Of a stretch of 64,000 nt of DNA, positions 33,136 through 46,139 are shown one piece after another. Made by a program: the position numbers and the translations under genes. Position 1 is the stretch's first letter; every line of letters begins with the position of its first letter. The DNA is taken from assembly GCA_948567375.1 (NCBI GenBank), contig OX419755.1:65786944-65850943 (forward strand), read 5' to 3'. The stretch comes from Lunularia cruciata (lineage: Eukaryota; Streptophyta; Marchantiopsida; Lunulariales; Lunulariaceae). The notes beneath the pieces are model-generated. The model ran no database searches and was not told the origin of the DNA. It saw only the letters and a list, made by a program, of their open reading frames with translations.

Positions 33136-35498
33136 GATAAAATTATCATCTTGGGATTGATTATTCTTAGGTGTCTTACTCAAAGTTGCCAAACAACCTA
33201 ATTGATAATTCTTACATTGGTATTGTATTTGAATTTTTTGTTATGTCTAATCAAATTGAATCTTGTGATATTCAAGTGAAGGTAGACCTAAAATGACATC
33301 ATAGTGTAGAGGTGCTATTGAAAATCCTTTACAATCCAAATACTCTTCCTCAATCTTGAATGTAATAGGATGTGAGATATGAACTATAGATCCCTTTCTA
33401 CCATCTACCATCATCAATCTATTTCTAAATACTTGGTTGATAGGAATTGTAATACCAATAGCTAGACATATGATCTAGAAATGAAATTTGGTTTGATAAC
33501 ATATGGGAAGATGTTATATATAATGGACTAAGTAGATTAGACAGAGATATCACCAAAAGAGTACTTCTACTGATAGGTCAGAAACCAAAACATGCTTGAA
33601 GACTTTAGAATCAATAGCTAGACATATGATCTAAAGGTAGAATTTGGGTTGGTGACATCTGGAAGGATGGTACACATAATGGAAAAATTAGATCAGGTAG
33701 AGGTATCACCAAAAGAGCACTTCTACTAATGGGCAAAGACCAAAATAGGCCTAAAAACTTTAGAGGTAATTTTGGAGGCTTAAATGGATGAATTAGGCCT
33801 TGAAAATGTATACAACTGCCCCAACTAAGGATAAGCCAACCTTCCCTTCCCCCTAGTTTGTCTCACCAAGAGCTTTCCAACAATACCTCACCCACGTGAT
33901 TATGAGATTGCTACAAGAAGATTCCCTAAAAGATTCCCTATGGTCAAAGCCTATTTTACCAACCAGATGGGACTAGGATCAACATGTCACCCATCCAAGC
34001 AAGTAATATAAGGGTGGAGATTGCTGACAGGTCACTTATTCATGTACCTAATCCTATAGTGGAGCATCCTTGGAGGAGATCCTCTTTGGCTATATAATAA
34101 AGAGAAGGTGCTCCCTTGGAGCCTTGGGAGTTTGAGTGTGAAATCTATGTTTTCTTGTCTGTGTTTCTTTGCTATCCTCAGAAGATTATAGGAATATATC
34201 ATTCTTTGACTAATTGCTTAGACATGCAATTGTATCAACTTCCAAATCAACCAAAATCCTACAATTATGATAAGATATCATATATTGCAAGTGAAACAAA
34301 CTTGCACACGTTAAACATTCAATCCCATTAGAACTAATTAGGTTTCCAATAGGTGGTTCAATATCTCCTATTGGGATAATTTTGTTCTCTAATCATTGCG
34401 CTTGATGAATTATATTTTTATGGTTGTCTATTCTTGAGTGTTCATTAAAGAATGGAAGACCTCAAAAAATCAATAATATGATATCCAATTTGGCAACAAT
34501 AAAAGTAACCACCATTTTGTTATAATCTCTCCTTGTTTAGAATGCCAAGTGGTCTTTGTGTGATGACATCAATCTCCATCTATACTAGCTCCTCCACTTG
34601 TATGTAGTGTGTTGCCAATTTTTGTGAAGGTTGAGGTTGAGATCGGGTTGTGGCAACCAAGGAATCAAAGCGTTTGGCAAACTACATGGCTTCCTCCAAG
34701 TGTTTAGGCTCTTGCATGGTCACCTCCAATTTGGTGTGTGATTTCAAACCTCTCACAAATTGATCAAAGCTTCACCTTCTAGTATATGTAGAATTTACAT
34801 CATGGTCTTTTTGAACTGAGTGATATAGCTCTTCACAAAAGCAATTTGTTTTAATTTTGCCAATCTATCTTACGTGGCTTGTGTAGCATTTATAGTTAGA
34901 ATTTTCTAATTATTGCACTCTTGAATTCTTCCTATGTCAAGATTGGTGCAAAAAATTGTCATTGAGCTTGATCTTCTTAAAATTGTCACCATAGTTTTGC
35001 CACTCCATCCGATTGGCATGAAGCTAAGAGAATATAGCTCCATTCATCTTGAAGATTTGAAATTTCAAATAACATTTGCAATCAAACACTAAATTATCAA
35101 CTAGACTTTGGAGATTCTTGCCTTCAAATTACTTGGGTTTAAAAAATTGGATTTTCTCCTCTCCTTCTCAAAATGGTGCTTGCTCTGTTTACTCTTGTTG
35201 TTACTAATTTTTCTTGTCTAATAATCAAATAAGGTGCTCAATTTGTTATTGCATAACAATGATAACTTTAGTTATTGCTATCATGGTTACTTCTTTATAA
35301 AACTGCATGTAACTATCTAAATTAACATGTAGATATAACAAGTCCACATCTCTTTGTAAGTTATAATCAAAAGTATCAATGGGTTAGTGGACAAGGTGAT
35401 TGTATTCTAAACATGGTTATAAAAATCCCAATGGTTTGGAGGAAATGGATTTAGTGGTCTTTAAATTCCATTCATCTCATTCTTGTTCTAATACCAAT
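33136..35498 (-). pseudogene. C4 protease and gag, split by solo LTR E2, with primer site
   Basis: Protease sequence lies on both sides of E2 (33447 down to 33170, and 34330 down to 34191) and matches C1 at 53300-53640. Gag runs from about 35480 to 34340 and matches C5 and C2. The primer site relic (complement of gttctaataccaa at 35486-35498) sits next to the LTR and corresponds to the initiator Met tRNA site TGGTATCAGAGC. Confidence 0.75.
33448..34190 (+). repeat. Solo LTR E2 inside the C4 protease
   Basis: Starts TGTAATACC, ends near GAAGATTATA, and is 743 bp. A perfect 5-base target duplication GGAAT flanks it (33443-33447 and 34191-34195). The C4 protease is contiguous once it is set aside. 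It has the same approximately 150-bp U3 duplication as E1 (33448-33607 and from 33608). A TATA-like ctatataataaag lies near 34089. Confidence 0.92.
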
Positions 35499-35993
35499 GT
35501 AAAAGACCAAGGAAAGGGGAATATGATACAAGAATATGAGAATGGAAGATCAGAGTGGAAGATCACATCAAAACTCTTGAAGGAGTGAAACTCCAAATAC
35601 CTACCATGAGCTTATGATTTGGTATTTATAAGAGATGTAGAATGCTCGTGGGAAGCTTCCAAGAAGTTTCCTTCTTAGAAAGCAAGCTTAACTAACCAAG
35701 AAGCTTCTTAAAAAGTTTTCTTTTCAAGCCATCTACTTGGTGTGCAAGCTAAGCTAGCCAAGAGGCTTCCCAAGAAGTTTCCTTCTAGATGTCACCTATT
35801 TGGCCTACAAGCTAAGCTAACCAAGAAGCTTCCCAAGAAGCCACCTACTTGGCATACACACTACTCAATACATGGAAGGTACCAAGAAGTTTCCTAGATA
35901 CTTCTAGAAAACTCTTAATTTTCTTGGATAATTTGGCTTATTTGCTAACTCATTAGCCTCTATTAACTTGTCTACTAACTCCATATTGTTACA
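35499..35993 (-). repeat. 5' LTR of C4
   Basis: Plus-strand reading starts tgtaaaagaccaagg and ends ctccatattgttaca. It is about 495 bp, with several copies of the AAGCTT-rich family C unit (35640-35870). Confidence 0.87.
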
Positions 35994-36622
35994 TCTAATG
36001 AAGGAGTAGATTGATTTAGGTTTGGAATTTGACATGAGAGCTAATTTAGTTGAGAATGCACTTGGTGAGTTTGTACCATTGTTGTAGGGCATGAATAAGA
36101 TTTATGAGGTTTCCAAAGATCTCTAGTGTTACTTTGATATTGGGTGTACCATTGAGCTAGATAGCTTCATCTAAGAGTTTGATAGTTGGTGTGATCTATA
36201 GTATATGCGGAACCCAACTTTATTCATATTCTTCATGTCTTGGAAGGGATTGTTCTAGCACTTGGAGGGTCCACCCATGGATGACTACCACAAGTTCAAG
36301 AGAGCTCATTTGAAATAGATTGAGCCATTGAAAAATATTGGTTCCCAAACTACATCTCCATCACTTTAGGCTTAGTGTCTAATGGTAGATTGGCAATTTC
36401 TACAAGTTCTAGCTCTAATACCATTGGTGTATCTAGTGGAGGTGCACTAGTTAGAGATGGTGCTATCACAAGTGGAGGTACCCTTGCAAGAGACGGTGCA
36501 ATATCAAGGTTTAATGCCATGGTAGAGTTCTTCCAATTCTTGAGGTAGAACTACCAAAGAGTGCGGACTGATAAACTAAAGAGTTTGTAGGAGATCCAAC
36601 AAAAGGCTAGAGAGAGCCTCTG
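35994..36622 (+). mobile_element. Family A copy B, segment 2: end of leader and start of gag
   Basis: Contiguous with segment 1 (ending 21147) when compared with A2. It encodes the decayed capsid-like region with the text for MDDYHKFKRAHL (about 36273-36310), matching MDDYHEFRRSHL in A2. It ends at the D LTR. Confidence 0.75.
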
Positions 36623-37198
36623 TGTAATATCATTAACTAGACAAATTATCTAGAGGTTTAAATTGGCTTGCTAATATCTTTATAATGTTATACATAATGG
36701 TCTAAGTTGATCAAATAGAGGTGTCATCAAAAAAGGACTTTCAATAATAAAGCAAAGGTTGAAAAAACTTAAAACTTCAGAGCCAATTTTGGAGGTTTAA
36801 AAAAAAGGAATTAGACCTCAAAAAATGGAGTTTTATTATTATTTAGGAATAAAAGGCTTGCTTTTTTCCACCTCACTTTGTCTTGTTGGTGTCTTTCTAA
36901 TGGTACCACTTCAATATTTTTTTTGAGCTTTCTACAAGAAGATTCACAAAATATTCTCTATGGTCAAACCTATTTGATAAACTAGATGGAACCAAGGTTG
37001 ACATGTCACCAACTTATGGGTATAATCTAAGGGAGTAGCTTTCAGGCATATTACCTATCCATGTGTCTAACCTAAGGGTGTAGTTCCCTTGGAAGAGATC
37101 TTCTCCATTATATAATAAATCTGGAGTGTTTCTTTGGAGCATCAAAATATTGAGGAATTAAATCTTGTGTTTCTCTTAGGGTTTCTCAAAATATTACA
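36623..37198 (+). repeat. 5' LTR of D
   Basis: Starts TGTAATATCATTA and ends AAATATTACA. A TATA-like attatataataaat lies at about 37107-37120. Just beyond the LTR, attgtataagaatatg may be a decayed initiator-Met primer site, but this is weak. Confidence 0.8.
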
Positions 37199-37939
37199 AT
37201 TGTATAAGAATATGTGTTTTAATCCAATTGAGTGGATCACCACTCTTGAATGAACATGGGCTATGGAGACTCACTAATTTTGATGGGGAAAAAGTAGTAC
37301 AATCAATTGATTGGGTGCTTGGGAGAGTGGATGGGATGGATGTTCCTAGAGGATAATTTATTGCACCTCACTTTCCTTTCTTAAATCTATTCCACATCAA
37401 TATTATGTACATCTAGCATGAGAAAGTTAGAGTATATCTCATGTACCATTTTGGAACAAAGTTCATAGACATAGTAATGAATCTGCCAAACCTTGTGATT
37501 CTACTTGTTGTGATATACAATAGAGAGTAGGATTTGATAATTTACATTTTTTTATAATATAATGGATTTGTATATATTGAATTCTCTCCCTTTCAACACT
37601 CAAGTATTTTTTTTATATAGTTAGACCAAAAGTATTGTTTAGGGATTTTGTAATCTGCAATTTTGGTGAGGAATATTATTAATGTGTGATAGCCCTTGAG
37701 GTCCCAAGGGTAGTCTTAATTATTAATACCTCCTCCACAATGATCATATTAATCCTTTATTGAAGAAGGAAGTATTGATTGAGTGTCTATCATGTGCATG
37801 ATTCATGGAGCCACAATTGTAGGATCTAATGCAAGAATGTAGGGGATCTTGAACAAGTTGCAAGAGATCAAGATGATAATGGAAGTATTCAAAAGTCAAA
37901 TATATACCTTTAGGAATGATCATGTAATGCAGAAGGGGG

Positions 37940-38830
37940 AATCATCCTAAAACCCAATAACAATGGCCAAAGCATTTGTAGAGTCACTCATGATAATGAA
38001 ACCGACCCTGATATATTGTTATTATGGATGAAGAAAACATGCAACATTGAGCCTTACAAGGGACAAGGTTCCACGGGAGTAGTGGAGAACTAGATCTCAA
38101 TATTGAATGAATACTTTTGATTATTCAGAGTAGAGACCACCAATCATTTAGCAAGCATACTTACATGTGGGTACTTGATTGATAAAGCCCTCACACAGTA
38201 CAATACTTGGGAAAAATCAATGTTGATAGCAGGAAGAGAGATCACTTGGAGTGCAATGTATGAAGAACTATTGAAAAAATTCCAATCTATGGATCTTGTG
38301 TAGATGGTTCAAACCCGACTATGGAAGTTGAAGCAAAAGAATAGCATATAAGAATAAGTAAAGGTATCTCTTGATTTGTAGGTCATAATAACCAATGTGA
38401 GCCTAATAGAAGCTCTTGATAATTTCAAATGGAAGTTAAAAGAGAAAATTCACCTTGAGGTAATGGTGTAAGATTCTTGCACCAATTTTGAAGCCATTGT
38501 GTATACCATAAGAATAGCAAGAGCTCTTGGAGGAGGTGAAAGGGTAGTTCTAAGATAACACTGCTGGGCTAAAACACTACACTTTATTGGACTAGTTCCT
38601 ATGAAATTGAGCAACATTTGTTTTTGAGATAGAGGAACACAATTGCTCCAAGGAGGATGGAGACGTGTCAAAGAAAGGAGAGATGGCTGCCCATGAGGAG
38701 AAGAGGCTTGAGCAGAACAATAAAATTGTTATAATTGTGGTTTTTTTGGGCACATAACCATCAGTTGTCATGCCCACCTTCCTAAGGACCCTCAACCTTT
38801 GTATAAGCAACCTATGAATAACTTGGAGAG
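37940..38830 (+). pseudogene. D gag with zinc knuckle
   Basis: Readable pieces include a capsid segment with ETTNHLASILTCGYLIDKAL (about 38132-38195) and QYNTWEKS. A CX2CX4HX4C knuckle, CYNCGFFGHITISC, is at about 38733-38774. The stretch 37199-37939 between LTR and gag shows no coding signal. Confidence 0.7.
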
Positions 38831-38979
38831 ATGAATTAAAGAAGAGGATGTTGAAATCACATTAGAAGAAAACAATCTCTAGTAAATTTATCTACTGGCC
38901 TTAGTAGCTCAATAGAGAGGAGTAAAAGAAAGGGGAAAAAGAAGATGAGCACATAAAGGCTAAGGAAAATAAACACACG

Positions 38980-41570
38980 ACTGATTATTGTAAATGGAGT
39001 CTTAGAAGGCACTCATGTGAGAGTATTGATAGACTCTAGACCAATAGAGAATTCTTTATCTCACTCTATTGCAATAAGGTTAGGGATGGAACAAGAGAAG
39101 GATGAGAACAAAGAAGTAGAGTTATCTAATGGTCAAACAAAGAGGATTGAGTTGTTACCTAAAAAGATAGCACTCTTTATAGGAGAGTATTAGGGAAAAA
39201 TTGAGTGGAAAATGATATGGTTAGCTTATTATGATGTGATCTTAAGTATGCCATGGTAGATTGTAGAAAGGAAATAGTGAAAACTAGTCAATGGAAGATA
39301 TTTGGAGATAGGGATCTTGGAGTTAAGAATTGATTTTTTATGTCATAAAGATATATTATAAATAAGATAAAGATATGTTTCATAGGTCTAATAAGAGAAA
39401 TCTGAAATGCACATCTTGATGGACAAATTCCTAAGAATTTGAAAGATGTGATCTTAATGATTTACCCTCAATATTACCACCAAAAGGAGAGTAGATCATA
39501 AAATCAAGATACTTCCTAGGAAGGCACCTCCCTTGTAAGGCCCCATAGTAGCTATCATCTCATGAGTTGGAGGAAAACAAGGCTCAAAATCAAGGAAATG
39601 TTATAAAAAGGGTTTATCAAACCCAATGTATCAACACATGGGGCTCCTATTTTTTTGTGATAGAGAAGGACAATATAATGTAAAAATTTGCATTGACTCC
39701 TAAGGCCTAGATCAACAAATTGTGAAGAATAAATTACCCATTATCTTGAATAGATGACCTCTTTGATCAATTCAATGGGTCAAAACACCTCACCAAACTT
39801 GATTTGCAGAGTGATTTTGACCAAATCAAGATCCTAGAAGAAGATATACACAAAATTGCCTTTTGAAAGGTATGGTCACTTTGGGTACTAAGTGATGCAG
39901 TTTGACCTCACCAATGCACTAGCATTTTTTATGAGTTTGATGAATTACACATTTTGTCCATACTTTGGATAATCCTATTATTATTTTTGTAAATGACATC
40001 TTAGTCTACAATAGGACAATGAAATAGCACAAGCAAAATTTATGAGAAGTTATCCAAATTCTATGACAAAACCAATTGTATGGCAAAGTCTCAGGGTGCA
40101 AGTTTGGCAAGTCTAAAGTAGATTGCTTGGGTTATAGAGTCAATGCAAAAGGTATCTAAGTTTTAACAAATAAAATAGACATCATTTAAAAATGAGGTGC
40201 TCCAAAAAGTCAAACTTAACTCAAGAGTTTCTTGAGATTGACTAGGTTCTTTCATTGATTTGTCAAGAAAGTTTCCAAGGTTGCACAATCCTTAACTACA
40301 ATACTTGGCAAGGGAAAGAAGTGGATATGATGAACCACATAGGAATTGAAAGATACATTACTACATGCACCAATCTTGAAATGACATCTCCTGATATGTC
40401 CAATCAAGTTGGCTATAGATGCATTAAGCATTGCATTAAGAGTAGTCCTTCAATAAGAATGGAGTGATGGATGTCACCCAATTGTATATTTCTCTTGAAA
40501 ATTGTTTCCAATGGAATGCATGGATCATACCACCAAACAAGAAGAGTTGACTATTGTCCTTGTGTGACTATATTGGTGAGAAAGCATTTGTAGTAAAGAT
40601 AGATCATAAATCATTAGTCTACCTCAAGACACAAAAGGATCTATCTTGTAGATAGATTCATTGGGCATAGTGGAGAAAATGGTTCAACATGATGATCACA
40701 TATGTGGAGGGCAAGAAGCAACTTGCATATGCATTCATCCAAATGCTTATGGTGAAAAATTTGGTTATAGAGGTCAAGATAAAACCAGATTTTTGGCCAA
40801 GGATTCTTGTTGCCACAAAGATTGACCTAAAGATTGTAGGAGCTCAATCATCCAAAGACATTATCCATACTCAAAGACTCACCTTTCATGATGGCAAGTT
40901 ATGGATTCCAAATGCTCCACACCTAAGACCACCATTCTAGCAAAATGTTATAATTCTATGATGGTAAGTCATGTTGGAGTGGATAAGACCTTAGATGTAG
41001 TCAAACACCATTATTATTGGCCCAAGATGAGCAACAATGTGATGGATTATGCTCAAATTTGCCTACTCTTTTAACAAAATAAAACCCTAATCAAGCTCAC
41101 ATATGTCTCCTTTAGTGCCTCCCTACTCCTACATAACATTTAGAGCAAGTCAACATGGATCTGGTTTGTGAATTGCCCAAGATCACCTCAAGTTTTGTAT
41201 CCATTGTAGTCTTTGTACATTGACTTAGCAAAATGATTCATGTGTGTTTTAAAACCAAGGATGTGACTACACCAAAATTAGCTCAATTGTACTTTGTTGT
41301 GGTCTTTTCTCACCATGGATTGTCTTGAGTGCTATCACAAATTGGAGCACTCAATTTGTTAGTTTGTTTTGGTAAACACTCCTTGCATCTTCAAAACCAA
41401 ACTTGCAATATCCAAGGCACAAACCAATGGATAAAAAAATGTGCAAATCACACTATCAAGGATATGATCCAAGGCTTCACCTTAGAGGAGCAAGAAAGGT
41501 GGGATGCATTAGTTCCATTAGTGGAATATGCCTACAAAAATTTAATTTATAATAATTGAATGTATTTACA
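38980..41570 (+). pseudogene. D protease, RT, RNase H and integrase
   Basis: Protease-like VRVLIDSRPIENS (about 39020-39060). RT pieces around 39500-40250 include HLTKLDLQSDFDQIKI (about 39790-39835). RNase H pieces around 40420-40720 include the segment encoding VEGKKQLAYAF (40704-40735). Integrase relics run about 40850-41560, with EEQERWDALVPLVEYAYKNL (about 41484-41545) from the core end. Order is that of Ty3/gypsy. Confidence 0.72.
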
Positions 41571-42207
41571 TAGGTCGTACCATTTTTCCTCAAGTATGGA
41601 GAATATCCTTTCACACCTTCAAGTTTGGTAAAGATTTTCCCGATGGCTACAAAATTTGATTTTGTCAACACTTTTCTTTCTAGTATCCAACCAAGTGTAG
41701 AGAATGCCAAGAAAAGGTTACAAATAGCCCAAAATTGGCAAAAACAAAATACAAATGCATATTTTAAGCACATGGAGTTTAATGTTAGCTCAAATTTGTT
41801 TTCACTGGCCCTTTTCCTATCATTTCTTAAATTGGAGTAGTTGCATATCACCTTGAGCTATGACCACATATGAAGATCCATCCAATGTTCCATATTTCCT
41901 TGCTATGAAAAAATATACATCTCAAACACCTCCCTTTCGTTCTATACAAGAAGCTCAACCTTGTACAACACTCATTGATGGAACGGAAGAATACAACAGT
42001 GAACAAATTCTCTAGAAATACATCTGTGGTCCCACCATCCATGATTATTCACCAGTTGTGTGTGGAATCTCATACATTAGAAAGGGTACTCATTTTATGA
42101 AGCAACATGGGAGCCCATTGCTAACTTGACCAATGCACCAATGGTAGTGCAATGTTTTGAGCAACAACTTTGTAATGAGGACTTTACATCTTCAATGGAG
42201 GGAGGTT
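41571..42207 (+). pseudogene. D integrase C-terminus, possible chromodomain relic and polypurine tract
   Basis: The integrase tail at 41625-41840 reads VKIFPMATKFDF and then QPSVENAKKRLQIAQNWQKQ, the usual helix after the core. A TEEYNSEQIL segment (about 41980-42015) resembles the chromodomain start EEYEVEKIL. The ggagggaggttta run at 42197-42209 is the polypurine tract. Chromodomain assignment is tentative. Confidence 0.45.
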
Positions 42208-42740
42208 TATAGTACCATTAGCAAGATAAATTATCTAGAGGTGTAAATTGGCTTGGTAATATCTTTGAGGATTTTATACACAATAGTCTAAGTTGACTAG
42301 ATAGAAGCGTCACCAAACAAGGACTTCCACTAATAAAGCAAAGGCTAAAAATGTTAGTCAAGTTTGGAGGTCTAAACAAATGAATTAGGCCTCAGAAAAT
42401 GGATTCCCTTGCTAAGTGAAAAAAGGATTTCCTTTTCCCACCTCACTTTGTCTTGGTAAGATCTTTCTAATGGTACCACTTCCATACTATTTTTAGCTTT
42501 CTATAGGAATATTTTCAAAACATTCCTTATGGTCAGACCTATTTGATCAACTAGATGGAACCTACGTTGACATGTCACCAACCCATGATCCAATCTAAGA
42601 ATATAGCTCCCTTGGAAAGGATCTTCTCCACTATATAATAAAGTCAAAGTGCTTCTTTGGATCATCAAAGTATTGAGTAATTAAACCTTGTGCTTCTATT
42701 GTGTTTCTCTTGGGGTTTCTCTTATCCTCGGAACATTACA
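42208..42740 (+). repeat. 3' LTR of D
   Basis: Aligns with 36623-37198 along its length; ends TCCTCGGAACATTACA. The 5-base flank on the right is ctata. Confidence 0.8.
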
Positions 42741-44056
42741 CTATACAATACATACATTTGCATTAGAAAATTGATCTATTTAATAAAGGAGTTACTAAGG
42801 CCCAAGCAGTCTGGTTTTGGTATGGAATATTGGATAGGGAGCTATGATATAGAGTATGTGATGTTAGATTGTTGTAGATTACCTTGCCAACTTTGGGAGT
42901 GGTTTTTGTTTTGGTTGAGCAGATTGAATTCAACATGGTGGAGGAGAGAGTGGTGACATTTTGATTTGGTAATGAGACCTCATCTACAATGGTTTCTTTT
43001 TTAGAGTGCGATAAAGTGCACCATACCATGTTGGCTTTTGAGGCCATAATGGAAAAGTGGAGTGCCTCATGCACATTGAGTTTTACCCTCCTTTTCTAGT
43101 AAAAAATAGCCAATGAGTGGTGGTGTTGCTTGTTGGAGTTGTAGTGGAACTCATGACAAGAAAGAGTGCACCTAAGGTAATAGGCATGATACTTCTAGAG
43201 CACCACAATCAACCTAGAGACAATGTGATCATTGCTATAGATTTTGCAACACTAGTGACTAATGCTTTGACCTCCACTTGGAGTAACAAAGTGGTACTAT
43301 GGCAAGTAGTAGAGGAGTCATAAGTCACAAACGACAAAGTGGTAGAGGACCCTCACATAATAGGAGCACAATACATGCCCTTGCTTCTAATACAACCATG
43401 GCTACTTGGATTGAGCAATTGGAGTAAAGATTGGATAGCATAGCTATAGCTTAGAGGAGATCAAATTCAAGTGTTGAGGCTTCCACCTCTTATGTTGGTG
43501 ATAGAGAAATCCTTGATTTCATATGCGGATCAACATAAGTAGATATATATGTCATAGTGACTAGGAGTGTAGTATGTGCTCTTGAGCCTAGAGCAACATC
43601 AATGGAGTTGAACCCATTGAGATGAAAGGTTGGTAGAAATGCTAGAATTCCCCAGTCTTTCACTCTTTTGAGGCACTACATACAACATCATGGCTCTTAA
43701 ACATCCTAATGAAGGTGTGGTAGGTAGTGATGGAGTAAAGGATTTACTAGATATTACTCAACCACTTACTTCTATGGAGACTATGTCTAATACAATATTA
43801 AGAATGACTCAATTGAAAATTCATTCCTCTTTTTTCTTGGTCAATGATATGCTTATATTGGGAATTGACCCAAGTCTAGTGTTTTAGTTGGTTATCACAC
43901 TTTGTAAGAAGATAAGTTGTGTGGTTCTTGCTTCTAGAGCAAAGGTGGTTGATGGTGGAGCCAACTTGGTTGAGGAGCATGGGATCCATTCAACTACCAA
44001 TGGTTTGTGACACGCAATAGTTGTTAGGTTGGAGGAGTTACCAACTAGATTTTTCA
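42741..44056 (+). mobile_element. Family A copy B, segment 3a: gag remainder and linker
   Basis: Continues gag of B after D. A knuckle pattern CWSCSGTHDKKEC is at about 43132-43170. The Gly/Arg and linker region (43300-43890) parallels A1 50-760, including HPNEGVVGSDGVKDLLD, equivalent to the A1 segment CPSVGVVGGDGVHDG. Compared with A1 most CpG sites have become TpG or CpA. Confidence 0.75.
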
Positions 44057-44860
44057 TTTGATGCATGCTTGGTTTACAATTAGAGTTGTCCTATTGGACA
44101 ACTAGAGTGTGATTTTGATTTTACTGGGACCTTTATGGAATTTTTATACACCACAAAGAGTCTTATTGGACTCTAGTGCCCCTTATGTTGGGGAACACCA
44201 CAATTTTTGGTCTTCGGCTATGAAAGACCAATGTAAAGAGGTGTCCATTTTAGATCTAAACATCTCTAGTGGTGGTTCTACAAAATACATCATATGTATA
44301 GAGCTCAAATATAGAGAGTCCAAATTCAACTAATTATCCAAATGATAGTTTTATGGTGAGAGCTTAGGCTATTGCAATAATAGTAGAGTCATAGGATTTG
44401 CTAGTTGGTGGTGCAGAATTATACTCAGAACATTGACTATTGACAAGAGATAACTTCTTATAAACCAAGTTGGGAATCAGGTGAGAGATGTGTATGTCAC
44501 CTACTAGTGCACTTTAGTAGTGGTAATCTTGGCTCACTATAGTAAGGAACGATGGCATCAATCTCAATTGTCAATGGTTCCATTAGTTGGCCTAGTGAGT
44601 TATTGGAGGAGAACACCCATGTAAAGGATAATCTAGTATTAAACATCACTTAGATTTGAAGTGTGAGTGAGGTTGTTCTATCTACCTTGGATGTTCTTCT
44701 ATGGAATTTTTATGAGGAGTTGTAATATCATGTGGATAGATTAGTGCCGTAGGCTTGGAGTGGACCCTTGTAGCACTTGTGGGCCAATTTGAGGATGAGC
44801 CTCTAGAGTCTATTACCTTGTCACCTTTGTATACCACACTTATTGCTTTGTAGTATCCGA
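44057..44860 (+). pseudogene. Copy B protease
   Basis: Parallel to A1 806-1640. NFYTPQRVLLDSSAPYVGE (about 44135-44190) carries the active-site region. Decay is heavy. Confidence 0.7.
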
Positions 44861-45800
44861 TAGAGAGACTATACCTATTAGAGTTATTTGTGGGATCAAC
44901 TCTATACTAGTTGCGGTACTACAAGGAAGCATATTGGTTCACATGTACTTATATGTGGAGAGAGATGATACTACTACGTGATTCTTTCTACATCATTTGG
45001 CACACCTAGCCTATCAATATCTTAATTTATTACTAATGTCAATAGTCAAGGATTACTAAAAGATCCTAATAGATATTTCTTGCTAGGAGTGCAGATTTGA
45101 AAAGACATGGTCCTATTTGGATGGTGATTTTAGGATGGCCATATGAAGGATATACTTGTGGTAGTTGACATTATGGTCTATAGCATCCCTATTTTTCATG
45201 TTTAGGAGATGTTATGTATGCTATAACATCTTTAGGTTCATCAGGCTTACTTCTGCAACCTACATTTTGGAGAACATTCCTTTGATAGATGATTCTTACA
45301 CACAAGTGGTGGCAAGTACACATTGGGTCCATTCTTGGATCGGACCTCCCATGTTATTAGATGCAACTAGAGTTGGATGGTTGGCTTATTTTATTTGTCT
45401 TTGGTGTACAAACCTCTTACCTTAGGAGGTTTTACATCATGCTTATGATGGTATTCAACAACCACCACATCTGATTGTTAATGACATCTTGGATGTTGGA
45501 TGCCAATCTCAAAAAATTGTAGTGATTGATAGGCCACCTATGGTAGTGGTGAACCTTTTTAAGTAGCCTTGAGCTATTTTACCTACACTCATGTGTTTCT
45601 TAAGCTCCCATGCTTTTGAAGAGGGAGGTCTTGGACTTGTTTGGAACTCATAATAACAACAATTGGTGGAACACAATGCCAATGAAAGAGAGTAGGCAAT
45701 GGATTTCCATACCAATATTATTGCCATTTTAGTAATATTAGAGGCATCTAGGCATCAAGTGTTAGGTCAAGTTATGTACCTAAATTCTTTGACCTAGATC
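44861..45800 (+). pseudogene. Copy B methyltransferase relic, unduplicated
   Basis: Aligns with the A1 methyltransferase in order: motif I region (about 44876-44915), a YLYVERDD segment (about 44948-44972), motif IV region (about 45113-45165), TYILENIPLIDDSYTQVVAS (motif VI, about 45257-45316), WIGPPMLLDATRVG (about 45337-45376), then motif IX/X region (about 45480-45790, with SHAFEEGGLGLVWNS-like text). There is one copy of the 490-bp segment that is doubled in A1. This second, independently decayed copy shows that the domain is a fixed part of family A. Confidence 0.8.
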
Positions 45801-46139
45801 AGTTGAGCAACATAGGATGCACTTGATAAGCATCACCACTCTAACACTTGTGAGCTCTAAGCTTATCAAGATGATTCAAGCACATGTTGGGGGTAATAGA
45901 TTGAGTAGGCATGGTATTCTTGGGATATAACAATGGCTACTTGTTATAGTGGTCTACTTAGGGTACATCTAGGTGAACAAGGCCTACTTGAGAAACTTCC
46001 TGTGTCTACTTAGGATGTAGCTAAAGGACAGGTAGGGCTTGCAGTCAAAGCCAAGGGAGATTTTTCAATGAGGTTGGAGACTTTACCAATTGAAGGTAGG
46101 AAAATACTTATCTTAGGACCCAAGTGTAACAACTAGTCA

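Larger units (their letters stand above)
21148..35993 (-). mobile_element. Family C copy C4: chromovirus, minus strand, with nested insertions
   Basis: On the minus strand the order is 5' LTR (35993-35499), primer site, gag, protease, RT-RNase H, integrase, chromodomain region and a 3' LTR split into 30026-29844 and 21313-21148. Inside the 3' LTR is solo LTR E1, which itself holds element F. Inside the protease is solo LTR E2. C4 sits in copy B: sequence on both outer sides is contiguous in A2. It is heavily decayed, with well over a dozen breaks, and lacks the outer end of its 3' LTR near 30026. Confidence 0.82.
36623..42740 (+). mobile_element. Family D: old Ty3/gypsy element inserted in the gag of B
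   Basis: LTRs of 576 bp (36623-37198) and 533 bp (42208-42740) flank gag with a zinc knuckle, protease, RT, RNase H and integrase. Setting D aside, the gag of B at 36622 continues at 42741 just as A2 does without interruption. Flanks ctctg and ctata may be a worn target duplication. LTR divergence is high (my estimate is well above 10 percent), so it is old; well over a dozen breaks. Its LTR ends resemble those of family E. Confidence 0.82.

Noticed and set aside
42763-43074. Minus-strand open frame opposite the gag of B
   Set aside because: Shadow of decayed gag sequence that aligns with A2 on the plus strand.
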